A stretch of DNA of 51,434 nucleotides, from positions 1-51,434 of the forward strand of contig CADAAJ010000004.1 of the NCBI GenBank assembly GCA_902785855.1. The letters are read 5' to 3'. A model generated the notes under the pieces. It did not search any database, was not told where the DNA came from, and saw only the letters and a list, made by a program, of their open reading frames with translations. Below, in pieces: positions 10,201-17,561 of the stretch. The stretch is from an uncultured Methanobrevibacter sp. Lineage in GTDB: Archaea > Methanobacteriota > Methanobacteria > Methanobacteriales > Methanobacteriaceae. A program made the position numbers and the translations under genes. Position 1 is the stretch's first letter, and each line of letters begins with the position of its first letter.

Positions 10201-11610
10201 CATAATATAACTGTACATTATAATGGTTGTGATGTATATGCTCCTCAAGAGAGAAATATAACTGTATTTGTAGCTCCTGCTCAATGGGTGCCGGTAATTA
10301 ACATTGAAGAGGGTATTTATAGTCAGAATACAACATTCAGCATTGAAGTTCCAGATGATTTCAACAGTACTTATCTTAATTTAACTGTTGAAGGTGTAAC
10401 TTATGCTATTCAAATTACAAATGGTAAAGGTAATAAAACTTTTAATAATATCTCCGCCGGAATGCATGATGCGGTATTATCATTTAATGGAAATGCAAGA
10501 TATGTGAAAAATAATTTCACAGCCAGTTATCATATAGTTAAATTAACTCCAACAATTAATTTAACCAGAATTGATGATAATGTGATTGTAGCTACTGTTG
10601 ATGGTAATGCATATGGTAATGTTTCATTTATTGTAAATGGTATTGAATATGTTGTTAATTTAACTAATGGTAATGCAACTTTATCTGGCAAATTAATAAT
10701 TGGAAATAATAGTGTTGTTGCAATATATAATCCTGATGGTAACCATACTTCAACACAAATCTCTAAAAACTATGTTTTAGGTAAAATTGCTTCCAGTGTA
10801 AATGTAACTGCAAATGACACAGTTTATGGAACTCCTGTAAAAGTAACTGTTCAGGTTGGAGAAAATCAAACTGGATTTGTAACAATAACTGTAAACGGTA
10901 AAAACTACTCTGCAAAAATCAATAAAGGAAATGCAACATTTACATTAATTGACTTGGATGTTGGTAATTATACTATTGATGTTGTTTATGAAGGAGATGA
11001 TATTTACTCAAACAGTACAAATCACACTTCATTTAATGTAACAAAATTAAACACTGATCTTGTGATTAATGGTGGTAACAGTACTTATGGTGAAAAAGCA
11101 GTCATTGTAGTAACTGTTGATGCAGGTGTTGAGGGAAATATTACAATTAAACTCAACAATACTCAGCAAACAACAATGACAGAAAAAATCATTAATGGAA
11201 AAGCAGTATTTAATTTAACTAAACTGGCAGCTGGTAATTACACAGTTAATGCAGTTTACAATGGCAGTGATATTTATAATATTAACAGCACTGAATCTGC
11301 AACATTTGAAATTAAAAAAGCAAATCCTGATTTATTGTTTGATTTATCTTCATTCGTTATTTATGATAATGCTACAATGAGCATTTCAATTAATGATGAA
11401 ATTGTAAATGAAGCTGTTAATGTTAGCTTTGATAGTGATACATACACATTATTTGTTAATACTCCTTCAGGTTCAAATATTATTAAAACTAATGTTATTT
11501 CACAATATAAATCATATGATATTGTTGTTGAATATGGTGGAAATGAGAATTTCACAAGTGTAAAATATGAGTTTGAAAGAACTCCAACTAAAATTATTTA
11601 CTGTAAATAA
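562..11610 (+). CDS. Giant adhesin-like surface protein, central part (beta-helix plus Ig-like modules)
   Basis: The frame is open for 3.68 kb of codons. Its first ATG is at 724, but the repeat pattern runs upstream of it and there is no ribosome binding site or signal peptide, so 724 is unlikely to be a true start. Bases 562-4000 encode right-handed parallel beta-helix rungs of the GGAIY...N-C-x-F-x-N-N type. About 4090-4400 is a short beta-sandwich-like linker. About 4440-4720 looks like a fresh beta-helix N-cap (the IDGNGSLINAKG type), followed by a second helix to about 8800. About 9110-11560 holds roughly nine Ig-like modules of 80-100 residues, each with a V/I-x-G or Y-G-E turn. Asn and NxS/T sequons are extremely frequent, which fits an exported, glycosylated wall protein. 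It ends at TAA 11608-11610, where Ig-like coding continues in the next frame. Binding to host, bacterium or glycan is inference from the family. Confidence 0.85.
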   Translation, partial: EIKINGSASSPTDWAIDQFFGGDGGSILWSGDVGYVENCIFIESNSARRGGGAYMTGSDNVTYANCQFINCTSGTNGGGVDWLAGANYGKIYNCIFNETRAARSAGAIYYDGWYGEMVNITIINTRSWGGSLYQSRDGRVKYAGWDSSHWDTNTTGGDAGAIMITGDHEYLYNITFFNATAQGRGGAVFLQDNTNITFDSCRFLGCEALGIANNTWDDYKSEYDHKGYNYKLTGHGGAIAFDIGATDALIKNSEFIYNYARRDGGAINIALNSFNATIENCNFTNNSAGDDGGAINWEGNLGFVKYSKFYNNTAVAFADPVTGASSSRGGTVFIKGDNVTIDGSSINISTVLHNKGDLDRTDGGAMVPYVAGAIRVIGNYSLIDNCSFINCNATKDGGALYIEGLYCNLSNSTFDDNFVGDDGGAIFWQGDLGTIYNITCTNNRCEDLGYSTPNGGTISLVGHNVTIAKSSFKQTYAKVSGGAIFITGNYINITDTSFDNCRVYKNITSVPGKAYVNGGGALYLFGDYTSILNCTFHNCEGREGGAVYIQGNDVKIDKSSTNFTNAVTGGAIYIYGIRANIINSTFDLSYASTSGGAIYSTGSYSNVIDSNFTDNLAEYDGGAIYWQGTSQFDNSKFNVVDGCTFVRNTAYALSGLDSTRGGGAIFWSQKGSNGAVKNSKFINNSVQTNHKADGGAILWDQSFHGIIDNCIFDGNYITSIMINNNKLYIQGGAVFLRAANNYTISNCIFKNCWSDKEGGAMYLSTRNPSGTMNPIGVWVINVTFINNTAKALGPVSSDNTMGGGAVFVKECTRAYFENVTFINNTANNGGAFSLSPQEDTIEFNKCTFIGNKAEDDGGAIWVGKFSLKLYDAVFYDNVADGRGGAIFNLGGFSYSNLTFINNSAYQGGAISWFKDGEKIIQHLVFINNTAYQGGAMYLPSLTKSSTNRIQNNNFTNNFAYYGGAIYAGVTNVYISNNNFTKNSADYGGAIYQPNAIFTISITNSIFNENNAIYGGALDLGATSNSDAANKIVQYCNFTNNKAVDGGAIYVNGSYQRVLNCIFDKNNASGNGGSIYVVKSLSSTTIQDSTFTNSYARNGGAIYKDNSATATLIIRNDTFIDNTAARNGGAVLYIMAGEKYRDYNDFDERATVSPTTMRTTYSKIGITDSLFRNNNDYQLIITTIALAESPTIVVYLANPTDQDPESIYLIVNVTNSTSQVGAPIIVNKDNYDLHYNPTSKMVYVSVEDLRINGNYTISVGFSDDDYMYKEFSKNVTAKGIAMGEFELLQKTIEDELTIQKTNPYDYYIITLSRDYTFTRDYYNNRLDTKCINLTNIDRPIIIDGNGSLINAKGFARIFNITASNVTLINFRLAYGNASGNFSDGVNMGGAIFWAGKYGSLVDSQLYNNYANRGGAIYYNSSAINCLINGSTFLNNTADSFGGAIDCNASRLGIFNNEFNFNTANVGGGLCREINATLGYGFNNTFRSNIALTNGSALAWIHAKNISINSYYFYDNVAGTNGGAIHANEGSINCEVRNCVFDNNSVNGTGLGYGGAIDWNSKEGLVFNSTFTRNHASYGGAMYVGGDSEKINITESTFSENYATLKGGAVDIRVSSVIINASNFYYNNATNGGALYIGGEGHMNYVYSSIFVGNRANKGTGGAIDWVASSGTILDSDLTGNCANYGGGIYFGGLAAQSIVRRCNFTDNHAKYTGGAIDCNSSNLLLYDSRFDSNYAQFGAALCREVNAIGGNGSNNLFINNHAYISGAALGWMGSADIKIINYTFINNSADVSGGAIYASPTSHNCSIIDSYFENNFVTNETLGVDSFTWIAWDETVMEFAADITYNATLVNKTIMGETVTTYYYAYGDNYREKLGIGGAIYVIGADSKIINSDFIKNSAKLGGSIYVGANSGSTFVEESKFESNTAYENGGAIYLYASAVHIDDSEFIDNLAIDGAALYVGGIGTSNQVHSSIFIGNNATGYGAGIYWRASAGEIKDSQFDSNNAYVGGAMYLNGVSANTNITNSTFRFNTAIKNGGAIDSNAANIGIYNITFEANYAGEYGAALCRESGSTRGHGQNNTFLYNHAGIAGAAIAWLNVKNMAIDHYYFINNTAGYSGGAIYVSRNSDNSTIDFSYFEGNEIANNLEGYGGAMAILGNGSNIKNSEFVNNYAFEGGAIYTGVTSGNIHILNVTFKENEATANGGAVEILGLAVSLNHTNFTSNTAGKSGGAIFVNSTENSNVIDRSVFNNNKATEDGGAINWFSYPGDVLFSNFTNNQAEYGGAIHLSGISNNDKIANVIFINNTATKNGGAIDCNASYICLNNTLFINNYAGEFGAGLCREAGAANGFGENNTFIDNKAGISGAALAWLGVNGIDIHNYTFINNTASKSGGGIYVRSDSANCKVSNCKFDNNYVTDIRDSHGGAIDWHGTRGHIFNTTFENSFALNGGSIYVAPESNMMNITESRFIASRALSEGGSIDLYGDNVYIIKTNFSYSVSSLNGGAISAHNSNNAIIDGCLFEFNVGAGFIDEANTASGEGGAIFWENANNVTISNTKVFDTESHANGAVSLINCNNSKLYKVHFKGEITIRNGGSVSWVNSNNITIDSCDFLDTAASYNGGSIFLNNTDKAVVKNSYFNNTSALWGNGGGIYVDGNATFDNNTLCQYEAFDDYAGGIFVAGGNSTIINSTFIGPDAVWVGEHGEAHLAENYITGAYPNKDVKYLEEPYNSRYNKYDYAIWNDGKLYLNKNTFDYIVFNNGTITSPTTLWILDNITINETWNTTYNFWANITDDNDNTIISVCTLDTWNDNSIDGDKHYAMPYNFLQVPLAYQGKFQIMANDSGLINPTIYYGTINVKLPTVLTINYTNTQQEQIPIVVKLSVPVESNYTFSWDKLKIKINGVSFDSFKYTRNIVNSTIGGIHWYEIYVNFTEFHMPVGTYTITADYEGDDYHWDAYDSKEFALFSHSIWIKVHANDILYGGTLLVNVTSNAFNTVNGRITIRVDGKIVSVPLKLDNETGSYLYVLPNTDYPELLEPGEHMVSVIFQNGTYYETTSNESSFRVYSLNTTVNATTTNFTYGENLKINVTVEKNATGYIAIRIDGVIFTAPINNGTAYFDIRSVTVGNYTIPVIYYPDNNHYNRNSTNISFVVSATGNYNMTIISNNLTYGQNATVCVLMPEGASGNVTVYIDGKLNKTLPLDSDYVALWENILIDAGLHNITVHYNGCDVYAPQERNITVFVAPAQWVPVINIEEGIYSQNTTFSIEVPDDFNSTYLNLTVEGVTYAIQITNGKGNKTFNNISAGMHDAVLSFNGNARYVKNNFTASYHIVKLTPTINLTRIDDNVIVATVDGNAYGNVSFIVNGIEYVVNLTNGNATLSGKLIIGNNSVVAIYNPDGNHTSTQISKNYVLGKIASSVNVTANDTVYGTPVKVTVQVGENQTGFVTITVNGKNYSAKINKGNATFTLIDLDVGNYTIDVVYEGDDIYSNSTNHTSFNVTKLNTDLVINGGNSTYGEKAVIVVTVDAGVEGNITIKLNNTQQTTMTEKIINGKAVFNLTKLAAGNYTVNAVYNGSDIYNINSTESATFEIKKANPDLLFDLSSFVIYDNATMSISINDEIVNEAVNVSFDSDTYTLFVNTPSGSNIIKTNVISQYKSYDIVVEYGGNENFTSVKYEFERTPTKIIYCK
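4950..7810 (+). repeat. Four-copy long-period super-repeat in the second beta-helix
   Basis: A block containing G-x-L-C-R-E, then NNTF, G-A-A-L-A-W, Y-x-F-x-N-N-x-A and GGAIY-x-x-x-x-S-x-N-C occurs four times. The leucine codon of L-C-R-E falls at 4963, 5779, 6751 and 7570. The spacings are 816, 972 and 819 bases, or 272, 324 and 273 codons. The longer middle unit carries about 52 extra codons at roughly 6010-6190, a non-repeat loop rich in Trp, Tyr and Glu. Confidence 0.8.
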
Positions 11611-14410
11611 AACTTATCCTGCAATAAACATTACTGTAGTAAATCAAAGCAGTATTTATGTAGGTCAAACTGTTAAAATCATTGTAAGTGTTCCTTTAGA
11701 TGTAAGTGATAATATTACTATTATGATTGACGGTAAGGAATACTCCAAAAAACCAGTCAGCGGAAATGCAACATTTGAAATTGAAGCAATAACATTCGGA
11801 AATAAAACAATTACAGCAATATACAATGGAGATGATAAATACAGAATAAATGCAACAACTGCTGAGTTTAATGTATCTAAATACAATCCAGTAATTGATT
11901 CAATTGTTGGTCCTAGTGGAGATACTGTTTTAGGCAGTAATGTTACAATAACAGTTACTATGGCTAATGTTAATAATGGAACTTTATTAATTGAAGTTGC
12001 AAATCATAACTACACTGTTGAAATCGTAAATAAAGTTGCTAATTTAACTGTAGCATTACCAATTGGAAATTACACAGCTAAAGCTTACTTTATTGAAGAT
12101 GATAAGTATAATGCTAATGAAAGTAGTGAAATTCAATTTAAAGTTGTCTCCAAATTAACTCCAGAAATTATTATCACTGCTCCAAGTGAGGTTAATGTAG
12201 GTGAGGCTGTTAATATTACTGTTTCAACCAATGGTTATAACTTAACTGTCTGGATTAATGATGTTGAACAAACTATAACTGATGGTAATATTTCATTTAC
12301 TCCAACTAAAGCAGGTTTATACACTATTGTTGCTAAAGTCAGTGAAAATAATACTGTTTATGGTGCATCTAACTTTACTGTATTTAATGCTCATAAATTA
12401 AATGCTACTTTAATTATTGGTGAAATTGTACCTGAATTAGATAAAGAGTTTGATATTGCAGTTTTAAACATTACTGATGGTGAAATAATAATTAAAGTTA
12501 ATGATATAGTTATTCCTAATGCTAAGTTCACTCCTACTGTTCCTGGTGTTTATGTAATAACTGTTGAATCAGCAGAAACTGATAAGTACAATGCAGGATT
12601 TAACATGACTTCATTTTCAATAGATGTCAAAAATGCAACATGGATTGATATTGTTGCACCTACAGTTGTCAAAGTCGGTGAAACAATTAATATTTCAGTT
12701 TCAACCAACGGTTATAATTTAACTGTCTGGATTAATGGTGAAAAACAAATTATTAATGGCGGAAATATTACTTATTATGTTGCTAGTGCGGGAATAAATA
12801 TAATCGATGCTACAACTACTGAAAATGATCAAATGTATGGTGTAAGTAAAAGCATAATGTTTGAATCAGTTAAAAACAAACCTACTTTAATTATATCTGA
12901 AATTGGTAATGTTAAAGTTGGAGATAATGTTACTATTGCTGTTGGAGGCATTACTGATGGCAGTTTAACTATCAAACTTAACGGTGTTGAAATTGCAAAT
13001 AATACCAAATTCACAATACCTTCAGCTGGAAGATATACTATTACTGTTGAATCAGCAGAAACAGGTGCTTATTATGCAGGATTTAATTTAACCACCTTTG
13101 AAGCACTTAAACTTCCTACTTCAATTAATGTAACTGCTGAGGCTATAGGTGATGAAGCAATTATTACTGTATCTAACTTGCCAACTAATGCAACAGGATA
13201 TGTAATTATTAAGGTTAACGGAACCGATTATGTAATAAATATTAATTCAACTACTGAATTAAAATTCATAATCCCAAAAACCGGAAAATATGATGTTGTT
13301 GCAACATACATGGGTGATGACAAATATGGTTTAAGTAATGCAACCACTTCATTTAATGCAACTAGCACTTCTAAAGATGTTATTGTTGAAGTTCCAGATG
13401 TTGTTGCAAGTGGAGATGTAGTTGTTAAAGTAATTATTCCTGAAGATGCGAAAGGTAATATTACAGTTACAATTGGAAATCAAACAAAAACTATAACTGC
13501 TAAAGGCGGTGAAAATGATATTGTAATATCCAATGTAGGTCCTGGTTCATATGATGTTGTTACAACATACAGCGGTGATGACAGATACAGTCCGAAAACA
13601 ATAACTAATGCTATAACAGTTATCTCATCAATTAATGTTGTAGATACACTTACAAGAGGAGTTAACAGTCCTTATGACTATGAAGCAGAATTCCTTGATA
13701 AGAATGGATTAGTACTTCAAAATACTAATGTTCAATTTGTTGTGAAAGGTAAAACCTACACAGTAAAAACAGATGATAAAGGTATTGCAAGATTACCTGG
13801 ATCAACATTAAAAGTTGGGTCATATAGTGTTACATCTATAAATCCTGTAACTGGTGAGCAAGTAACTAAAAAACTCAGCATTGTAGAACGTTTAACAGAT
13901 AACCATAATGTTAAAATGTATTTCCATGATGGTACTACATATTCTGTAAGAGTTATTGGTGATAATGGAAAACCAGTTGGTGCAGGCGAAATTGTTTCAA
14001 TTTCAATTAATGGAGTAAGCTATCCGGAAAAAACAAACAGCAAAGGATACGCAAAACTTACTATTAACTTAAAACCAGGTAAATATAAAGTATATGCGGA
14101 GTATAAGGGTACTAAAGTTTCAAATAAAATTAAAGTTAAACAAGTCCTTAAAGTTAAAAAGACTATTAAACTTAAAAAGCCTAAGAAATTTGCACTTAAA
14201 GCTAAACTTAAAGGACCTAACAAGAAAGGTCAAAAAATAATCTTTAAGTTCAAAGGCAAAAAATATAAAGCAAAAACCAATAAAAAAGGTCTTGCTAAAG
14301 TAATTATTAAGAAAAAAATAGCTAAAAAACTTAAAAAGGGTAAAAAATACAAATACTCTGCTAACTATTTCGGTGATGTAGTTAAAGGTAAGGTAAAAGT
14401 AAAAAAATAA
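11567..14410 (+). CDS. Adhesin-like surface protein, C-terminal part (Ig-like ladder and Lys-rich module)
   Basis: The open frame overlaps the end of the preceding one by 44 bases. Its ATG at 11567 is read out of frame within the previous Ig module and has no ribosome binding site, so this is more likely the downstream part of the same gene, entered by a +1 shift near 11590, than a separate gene. About nine further Ig-like modules follow. Two adjacent modules are repeated at a 477-base period: the same stretch (STNGYNLTVWIN) is encoded at about 12223 and 12700. The last modules share the pattern G-K-x-Y-x-x-K-T-x-x-K-G-x-A. In the final 90 residues this module becomes almost pure Lys (FKFKGKKYKAKTNKKGLAK), giving a very basic C-terminus and no membrane anchor. 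I infer electrostatic attachment to the pseudomurein or polyanionic wall. A terminator-like region follows. Confidence 0.85.
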   Translation: MSLKELQLKLFTVNKTYPAINITVVNQSSIYVGQTVKIIVSVPLDVSDNITIMIDGKEYSKKPVSGNATFEIEAITFGNKTITAIYNGDDKYRINATTAEFNVSKYNPVIDSIVGPSGDTVLGSNVTITVTMANVNNGTLLIEVANHNYTVEIVNKVANLTVALPIGNYTAKAYFIEDDKYNANESSEIQFKVVSKLTPEIIITAPSEVNVGEAVNITVSTNGYNLTVWINDVEQTITDGNISFTPTKAGLYTIVAKVSENNTVYGASNFTVFNAHKLNATLIIGEIVPELDKEFDIAVLNITDGEIIIKVNDIVIPNAKFTPTVPGVYVITVESAETDKYNAGFNMTSFSIDVKNATWIDIVAPTVVKVGETINISVSTNGYNLTVWINGEKQIINGGNITYYVASAGINIIDATTTENDQMYGVSKSIMFESVKNKPTLIISEIGNVKVGDNVTIAVGGITDGSLTIKLNGVEIANNTKFTIPSAGRYTITVESAETGAYYAGFNLTTFEALKLPTSINVTAEAIGDEAIITVSNLPTNATGYVIIKVNGTDYVININSTTELKFIIPKTGKYDVVATYMGDDKYGLSNATTSFNATSTSKDVIVEVPDVVASGDVVVKVIIPEDAKGNITVTIGNQTKTITAKGGENDIVISNVGPGSYDVVTTYSGDDRYSPKTITNAITVISSINVVDTLTRGVNSPYDYEAEFLDKNGLVLQNTNVQFVVKGKTYTVKTDDKGIARLPGSTLKVGSYSVTSINPVTGEQVTKKLSIVERLTDNHNVKMYFHDGTTYSVRVIGDNGKPVGAGEIVSISINGVSYPEKTNSKGYAKLTINLKPGKYKVYAEYKGTKVSNKIKVKQVLKVKKTIKLKKPKKFALKAKLKGPNKKGQKIIFKFKGKKYKAKTNKKGLAKVIIKKKIAKKLKKGKKYKYSANYFGDVVKGKVKVKK

Positions 14411-14911
14411 TGGGGAAATCCTTCCCATACCTTTTTATGAATTTATATAAGAGTATGGGATTATTTTTATTTATTTTTTGGACTTTACATGTTAAAAAAT
14501 AATTTTTTTTGGCGATGACGAATTTTTAATTCAGAGCCTATAAAAAATTTTTTAACTAATTTTTTTATTAAAAACAAAAAAAGGTGAAAATCCCCCTTTT
14601 CACCTTTTTATTTTGTATTTTTTTAATTTTATTTCGTGAATATATATTTCTAAATACTTTTTTGTTTACTTTTGTTTTACTTTTAATATAATCTATTTTT
14701 CGACTCTTAATTTTAATACTTATGAATAAATATTATAAAATTATTGTCTGTTTTTTAAATTAAATCAATGCTTCAAAGTCTTGGATAAAATGAAATATTT
14801 TTTTGTGATGGTATAAATGTTGATTTTCCAAATAGTTTTTTCAAATATTCTAATTCAAAAGATACTTATTAATATTTAAAATAATATACTTTATATATAA
14901 GGTGATATTTA
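14411..14911. other. Gene-free spacer with hairpins between the adhesin gene and apgM
   Basis: This 501-base AT-rich spacer has no credible ORF. It contains the inverted repeat CCCATAC (14424-14430) / GTATGGG (14453-14459) directly after the adhesin stop, a strong hairpin at 14578-14609, and AT runs. AT-rich TATA-like sequence at about 14868-14899 precedes the GGTGAT ribosome binding site (14901-14906) of apgM. I see no RNA gene that I can support. Confidence 0.6.
14578..14609. terminator. Strong hairpin, probable terminator
   Basis: A perfect 13-base stem, A5-GGTG-A4 (14578-14590) and T4-CACC-T5 (14597-14609), encloses a six-base TCCCCC loop and is followed by T-rich DNA. A-tract and T-tract flanks let it act in either direction. 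It lies 170 bases past the adhesin stop and about 300 bases before apgM, so it may insulate the two. The role is inferred from structure only. Confidence 0.6.
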
Positions 14912-16150
14912 ATGAAAGGAATTATATTAATAATGGATGGTATGGGGGACCGCCCTATTAAAGAATTAGGCAATAAAACACCCCTTGAAGCTGCTAATAC
15001 TCCAAACATGGATAAAATGGCTGCTGAAGGAATCACTGGAATTATGGACTCTATTGCTCCGGGAATTATTCCAGGTAGTGATACTGCACACCTGTCAATT
15101 TTAGGTTATAATCCATACGAAGTCTACACTGGCAGAGGTCCATTTGAAGCAAATGGTGTTGGAGTTGATGTACTTCCGGGCGATATTGCATTTAGATGTA
15201 ATTTTTCAACTGCAGATGAAAATCTTATTGTCACTGACAGACGTGCAGGAAGAATCAAGGAAGGTACAAAAGAAATTGTTGAAAAATTAAACACTATGAA
15301 ACTTGATGATTATCCAGATGTTAAAATCATTTTTAAAGAATCAACTGGTCACAGAGCAGTTTTAGTTTTAAGAGGTGAAGGACTATCTGATAAAGTAAGT
15401 GATGCAGATCCTAAAGTTGAAGGAAACAAACCAAAAGAAGTTAAAGCTTTGGATGACTCCGCTGAAGCTCAAAAAACTGCAGATATTTTAAACCAATTAG
15501 TTAAAAAATCATATGAAATGGTTAAGGACCATCCGGTTAATGTAAAAAGAATTGATGAAGGTGAACCTCCTGCAAATATTATTATTCCGCGTGGTGCAGG
15601 AGAAGTCCCTGTTGTCGAATCATTAAATGATAAATATGAAATCAATTCTGCATGTATTGCAGAAACAGGTTTAATTATGGGTATCGGAAGATTTGCAGGA
15701 ATGGATATTATTGAAATGGAAGATGTAACTGGTGGAATTGACACAAATTTAGATAATATTCGTGATACCATTATTGACCAGGTTAAAAACTCAGACCATG
15801 ACTTTTTCCTAATTAATATTGATGGTGCTGATGAAGCAGGCCATGACGGCCAGACAAAAGAGAAAAAAGAGTTCATTGAAAAAGTTGATCAAGTTGTAAT
15901 GAGCGAATTAATAAAACTTGAAGATGTCTACATTTATTTAACTGCTGATCATTCTACACCAATTTCTGTCATGAACCATTCAGGAGACCCAGTTCCTGTA
16001 TTAATTAGAGGTCCTGAAGTTAGAGTAGATGATGTTTGCGAATTTTCTGAAGTTGCATGTGCAAAAGGTGGGCTTTCAAGAATCAGAGGTTCAGATGTAA
16101 TGAATATCATGATGGATTTAATGAATTATGCTCATAAATTTGGTGCATAG
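14912..16150 (+). CDS. apgM: 2,3-bisphosphoglycerate-independent phosphoglycerate mutase, archaeal type
   Basis: This cytosolic enzyme interconverts 3- and 2-phosphoglycerate in glycolysis and gluconeogenesis. At 412 residues it has the usual length of the archaeal ApgM family (alkaline phosphatase superfamily). The N-terminal metal motif ILIMDGMGDRP (residues 5-15) is present, followed by AANTPNMDKMAA and the nucleophile region PGSDTAHLSILGY, in which the Ser is the phospho-acceptor. The C-terminal metal ligands lie in INIDGADEAGHDG and TADHSTP. The start is ATG with GGTGAT six bases upstream. The next gene begins 8 bases after the stop, and its GGTGAT ribosome binding site overlaps this stop codon, so the two are probably co-transcribed. 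Confidence is high from the intact motifs. Confidence 0.95.
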   Translation: MKGIILIMDGMGDRPIKELGNKTPLEAANTPNMDKMAAEGITGIMDSIAPGIIPGSDTAHLSILGYNPYEVYTGRGPFEANGVGVDVLPGDIAFRCNFSTADENLIVTDRRAGRIKEGTKEIVEKLNTMKLDDYPDVKIIFKESTGHRAVLVLRGEGLSDKVSDADPKVEGNKPKEVKALDDSAEAQKTADILNQLVKKSYEMVKDHPVNVKRIDEGEPPANIIIPRGAGEVPVVESLNDKYEINSACIAETGLIMGIGRFAGMDIIEMEDVTGGIDTNLDNIRDTIIDQVKNSDHDFFLINIDGADEAGHDGQTKEKKEFIEKVDQVVMSELIKLEDVYIYLTADHSTPISVMNHSGDPVPVLIRGPEVRVDDVCEFSEVACAKGGLSRIRGSDVMNIMMDLMNYAHKFGA

Positions 16151-16158
16151 GTGATTTA

Positions 16159-17496
16159 ATGGCAGCAAAAAAATTATTCGGTACTTCTGGAATAAGAGGT
16201 AAAATTGCTTCTGAAGTAACTTGCGAGTTGGCATTAAACGTAGGTAAATCTCTTGCTTATTATTTGGGAAATACTGGTAGTGTTGTTGTAGGTTATGATA
16301 CAAGAACTACTAATATGATGCTTGAACATGCAATTTGCGCAGGTTTAATTGAAAGTGGTGTGGATGTTATTAAAATAGGTATGGTTCCAACTCCATTGGT
16401 AGGTTATGCATGTGAAAAATTAGATGCTGATGCGGGAATTATGTTAACAGCTTCACATAATCCTTCCCAGTATAATGGAATTAAATTATGGAATAAAAAT
16501 GGAATGGCATACTCCCAAAATCAGGAAAGGGAAATAGAAGAAATTTACGCTGAAAAATCATATATCTCTGTTAGCTGGGATAAAGTTGGTCATATCAATG
16601 TTAATGAAGAAATTAAAGACCAATATATTGATGATTTGGTAGATATGGTTAATATTAAAAAAGGTTTAAAAGTTGTAATTGACTGTGCATCTGGTGCTGG
16701 AAGCGAAATATCACCTTTAGTTTTTAGAAAAGCCGGTTGTGAAGTAACCACAATCAACTCCCAGCCAGATGGATTTTTTCCTGGAAGAAATCCTGAACCT
16801 AATGCAGAAAACCTACAAACATTAATGAAAACAGTTGTAGCAATTGGAGCAGATTTGGGTATTGCTCATGATGGAGATGCTGATCGGATGATTACAGTTG
16901 ATGAAAAAGGTAATATATCTCCCTTTGATTCACTTTTAGCATTAATATCAAAAGAATTTGAAGGGGACATTGTCACAACTGTTGATGCAGGTTTATGTAT
17001 GGATGAATCTGTAAATGGAGATGTTATCCGAACTCCTGTAGGGGATGTTAATGTAGCTGAAGTAATAATTAAAAAAGATGCCAGTTTTGGAGGAGAGCCT
17101 TCAGGTACATGGTTGCATCCTGATTTCTGTATGTGTCCTGATGGAATTTTATCCGGGTTAAGAATGGCGGAAGTTGTATCAAGAGATGGAAAACTATCTG
17201 AATTGTTAAATAATATTCCTTCATATCCTAATATTCGTGAAAAAATAACATGCTCTAAAGAAGCTAAAGTTAAAGTAATGGAAAACATGGAAGAATTACT
17301 TAAAAATGCTTTTGATGATATTGAGGATATAAATTCTATTGATGGTTTGAGATTAACTTTTTCAGATGATAGTTGGTTATTGGTAAGACCTTCAGGAACT
17401 GAAGATTATATTAGAATAACTTTAGAATCAAGAGATCAACAAAGAGCAGATTATATTAAAAATACTTCTCTTGAAATAATTAAACAAAATTTATAA
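16159..17496 (+). CDS. Phosphohexomutase (phosphoglucosamine / phosphomannomutase family), copy 1
   Basis: This alpha-D-phosphohexomutase (445 residues) moves phosphate between C6 and C1 of glucosamine, mannose or glucose phosphates. All four family signatures are present: FGTSGIRG at the N-terminus, the phosphoserine loop TASHNPSQYNG (about residue 95), the Mg-binding DGDADRM, the sugar-binding GEPSGTW and the phosphate-binding RPSGTEDYIR at the C-terminus. GEPSG is the usual sugar-specificity loop. The second mutase in this window has GEENGG instead, so the two paralogues may use different sugars. It sits directly downstream of apgM and ends before a convergent gene with a shared hairpin terminator. 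GlmM versus ManB cannot be settled from sequence alone. Confidence 0.88.
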   Translation: MAAKKLFGTSGIRGKIASEVTCELALNVGKSLAYYLGNTGSVVVGYDTRTTNMMLEHAICAGLIESGVDVIKIGMVPTPLVGYACEKLDADAGIMLTASHNPSQYNGIKLWNKNGMAYSQNQEREIEEIYAEKSYISVSWDKVGHINVNEEIKDQYIDDLVDMVNIKKGLKVVIDCASGAGSEISPLVFRKAGCEVTTINSQPDGFFPGRNPEPNAENLQTLMKTVVAIGADLGIAHDGDADRMITVDEKGNISPFDSLLALISKEFEGDIVTTVDAGLCMDESVNGDVIRTPVGDVNVAEVIIKKDASFGGEPSGTWLHPDFCMCPDGILSGLRMAEVVSRDGKLSELLNNIPSYPNIREKITCSKEAKVKVMENMEELLKNAFDDIEDINSIDGLRLTFSDDSWLLVRPSGTEDYIRITLESRDQQRADYIKNTSLEIIKQNL

Positions 17497-17518
17497 TTTT
17501 TTTTAAAATAAAAAAAAG

Positions 17519-17551
17519 TCTTTAAAGAATTATTATTAAATTCTTTAAAGA
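17519..17551. terminator. Bidirectional terminator hairpin between convergent genes
   Basis: A perfect 13-base inverted repeat (TCTTTAAAGAATT at 17519-17531, complement at 17539-17551) has a seven-base loop. It lies in the 65-base gap between the plus-strand mutase and the minus-strand DUF4012-type gene, flanked by A and T runs on both sides. It is well placed to end both transcripts. Confidence 0.65.
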
Positions 17552-17561
17552 TAATTTATCG

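Noticed and set aside
14120-14428. 102-residue minus-strand ORF rich in Phe
   Set aside because: It is the complement of the Lys-rich adhesin tail (AAA/AAG read as TTT/CTT) and has no ribosome binding site.
14505-14550. Possible box C/D small RNA (GATGAC...)
   Set aside because: The C box is imperfect and no D box lies at the right place. The stretch is explained by AT-rich inverted repeats.
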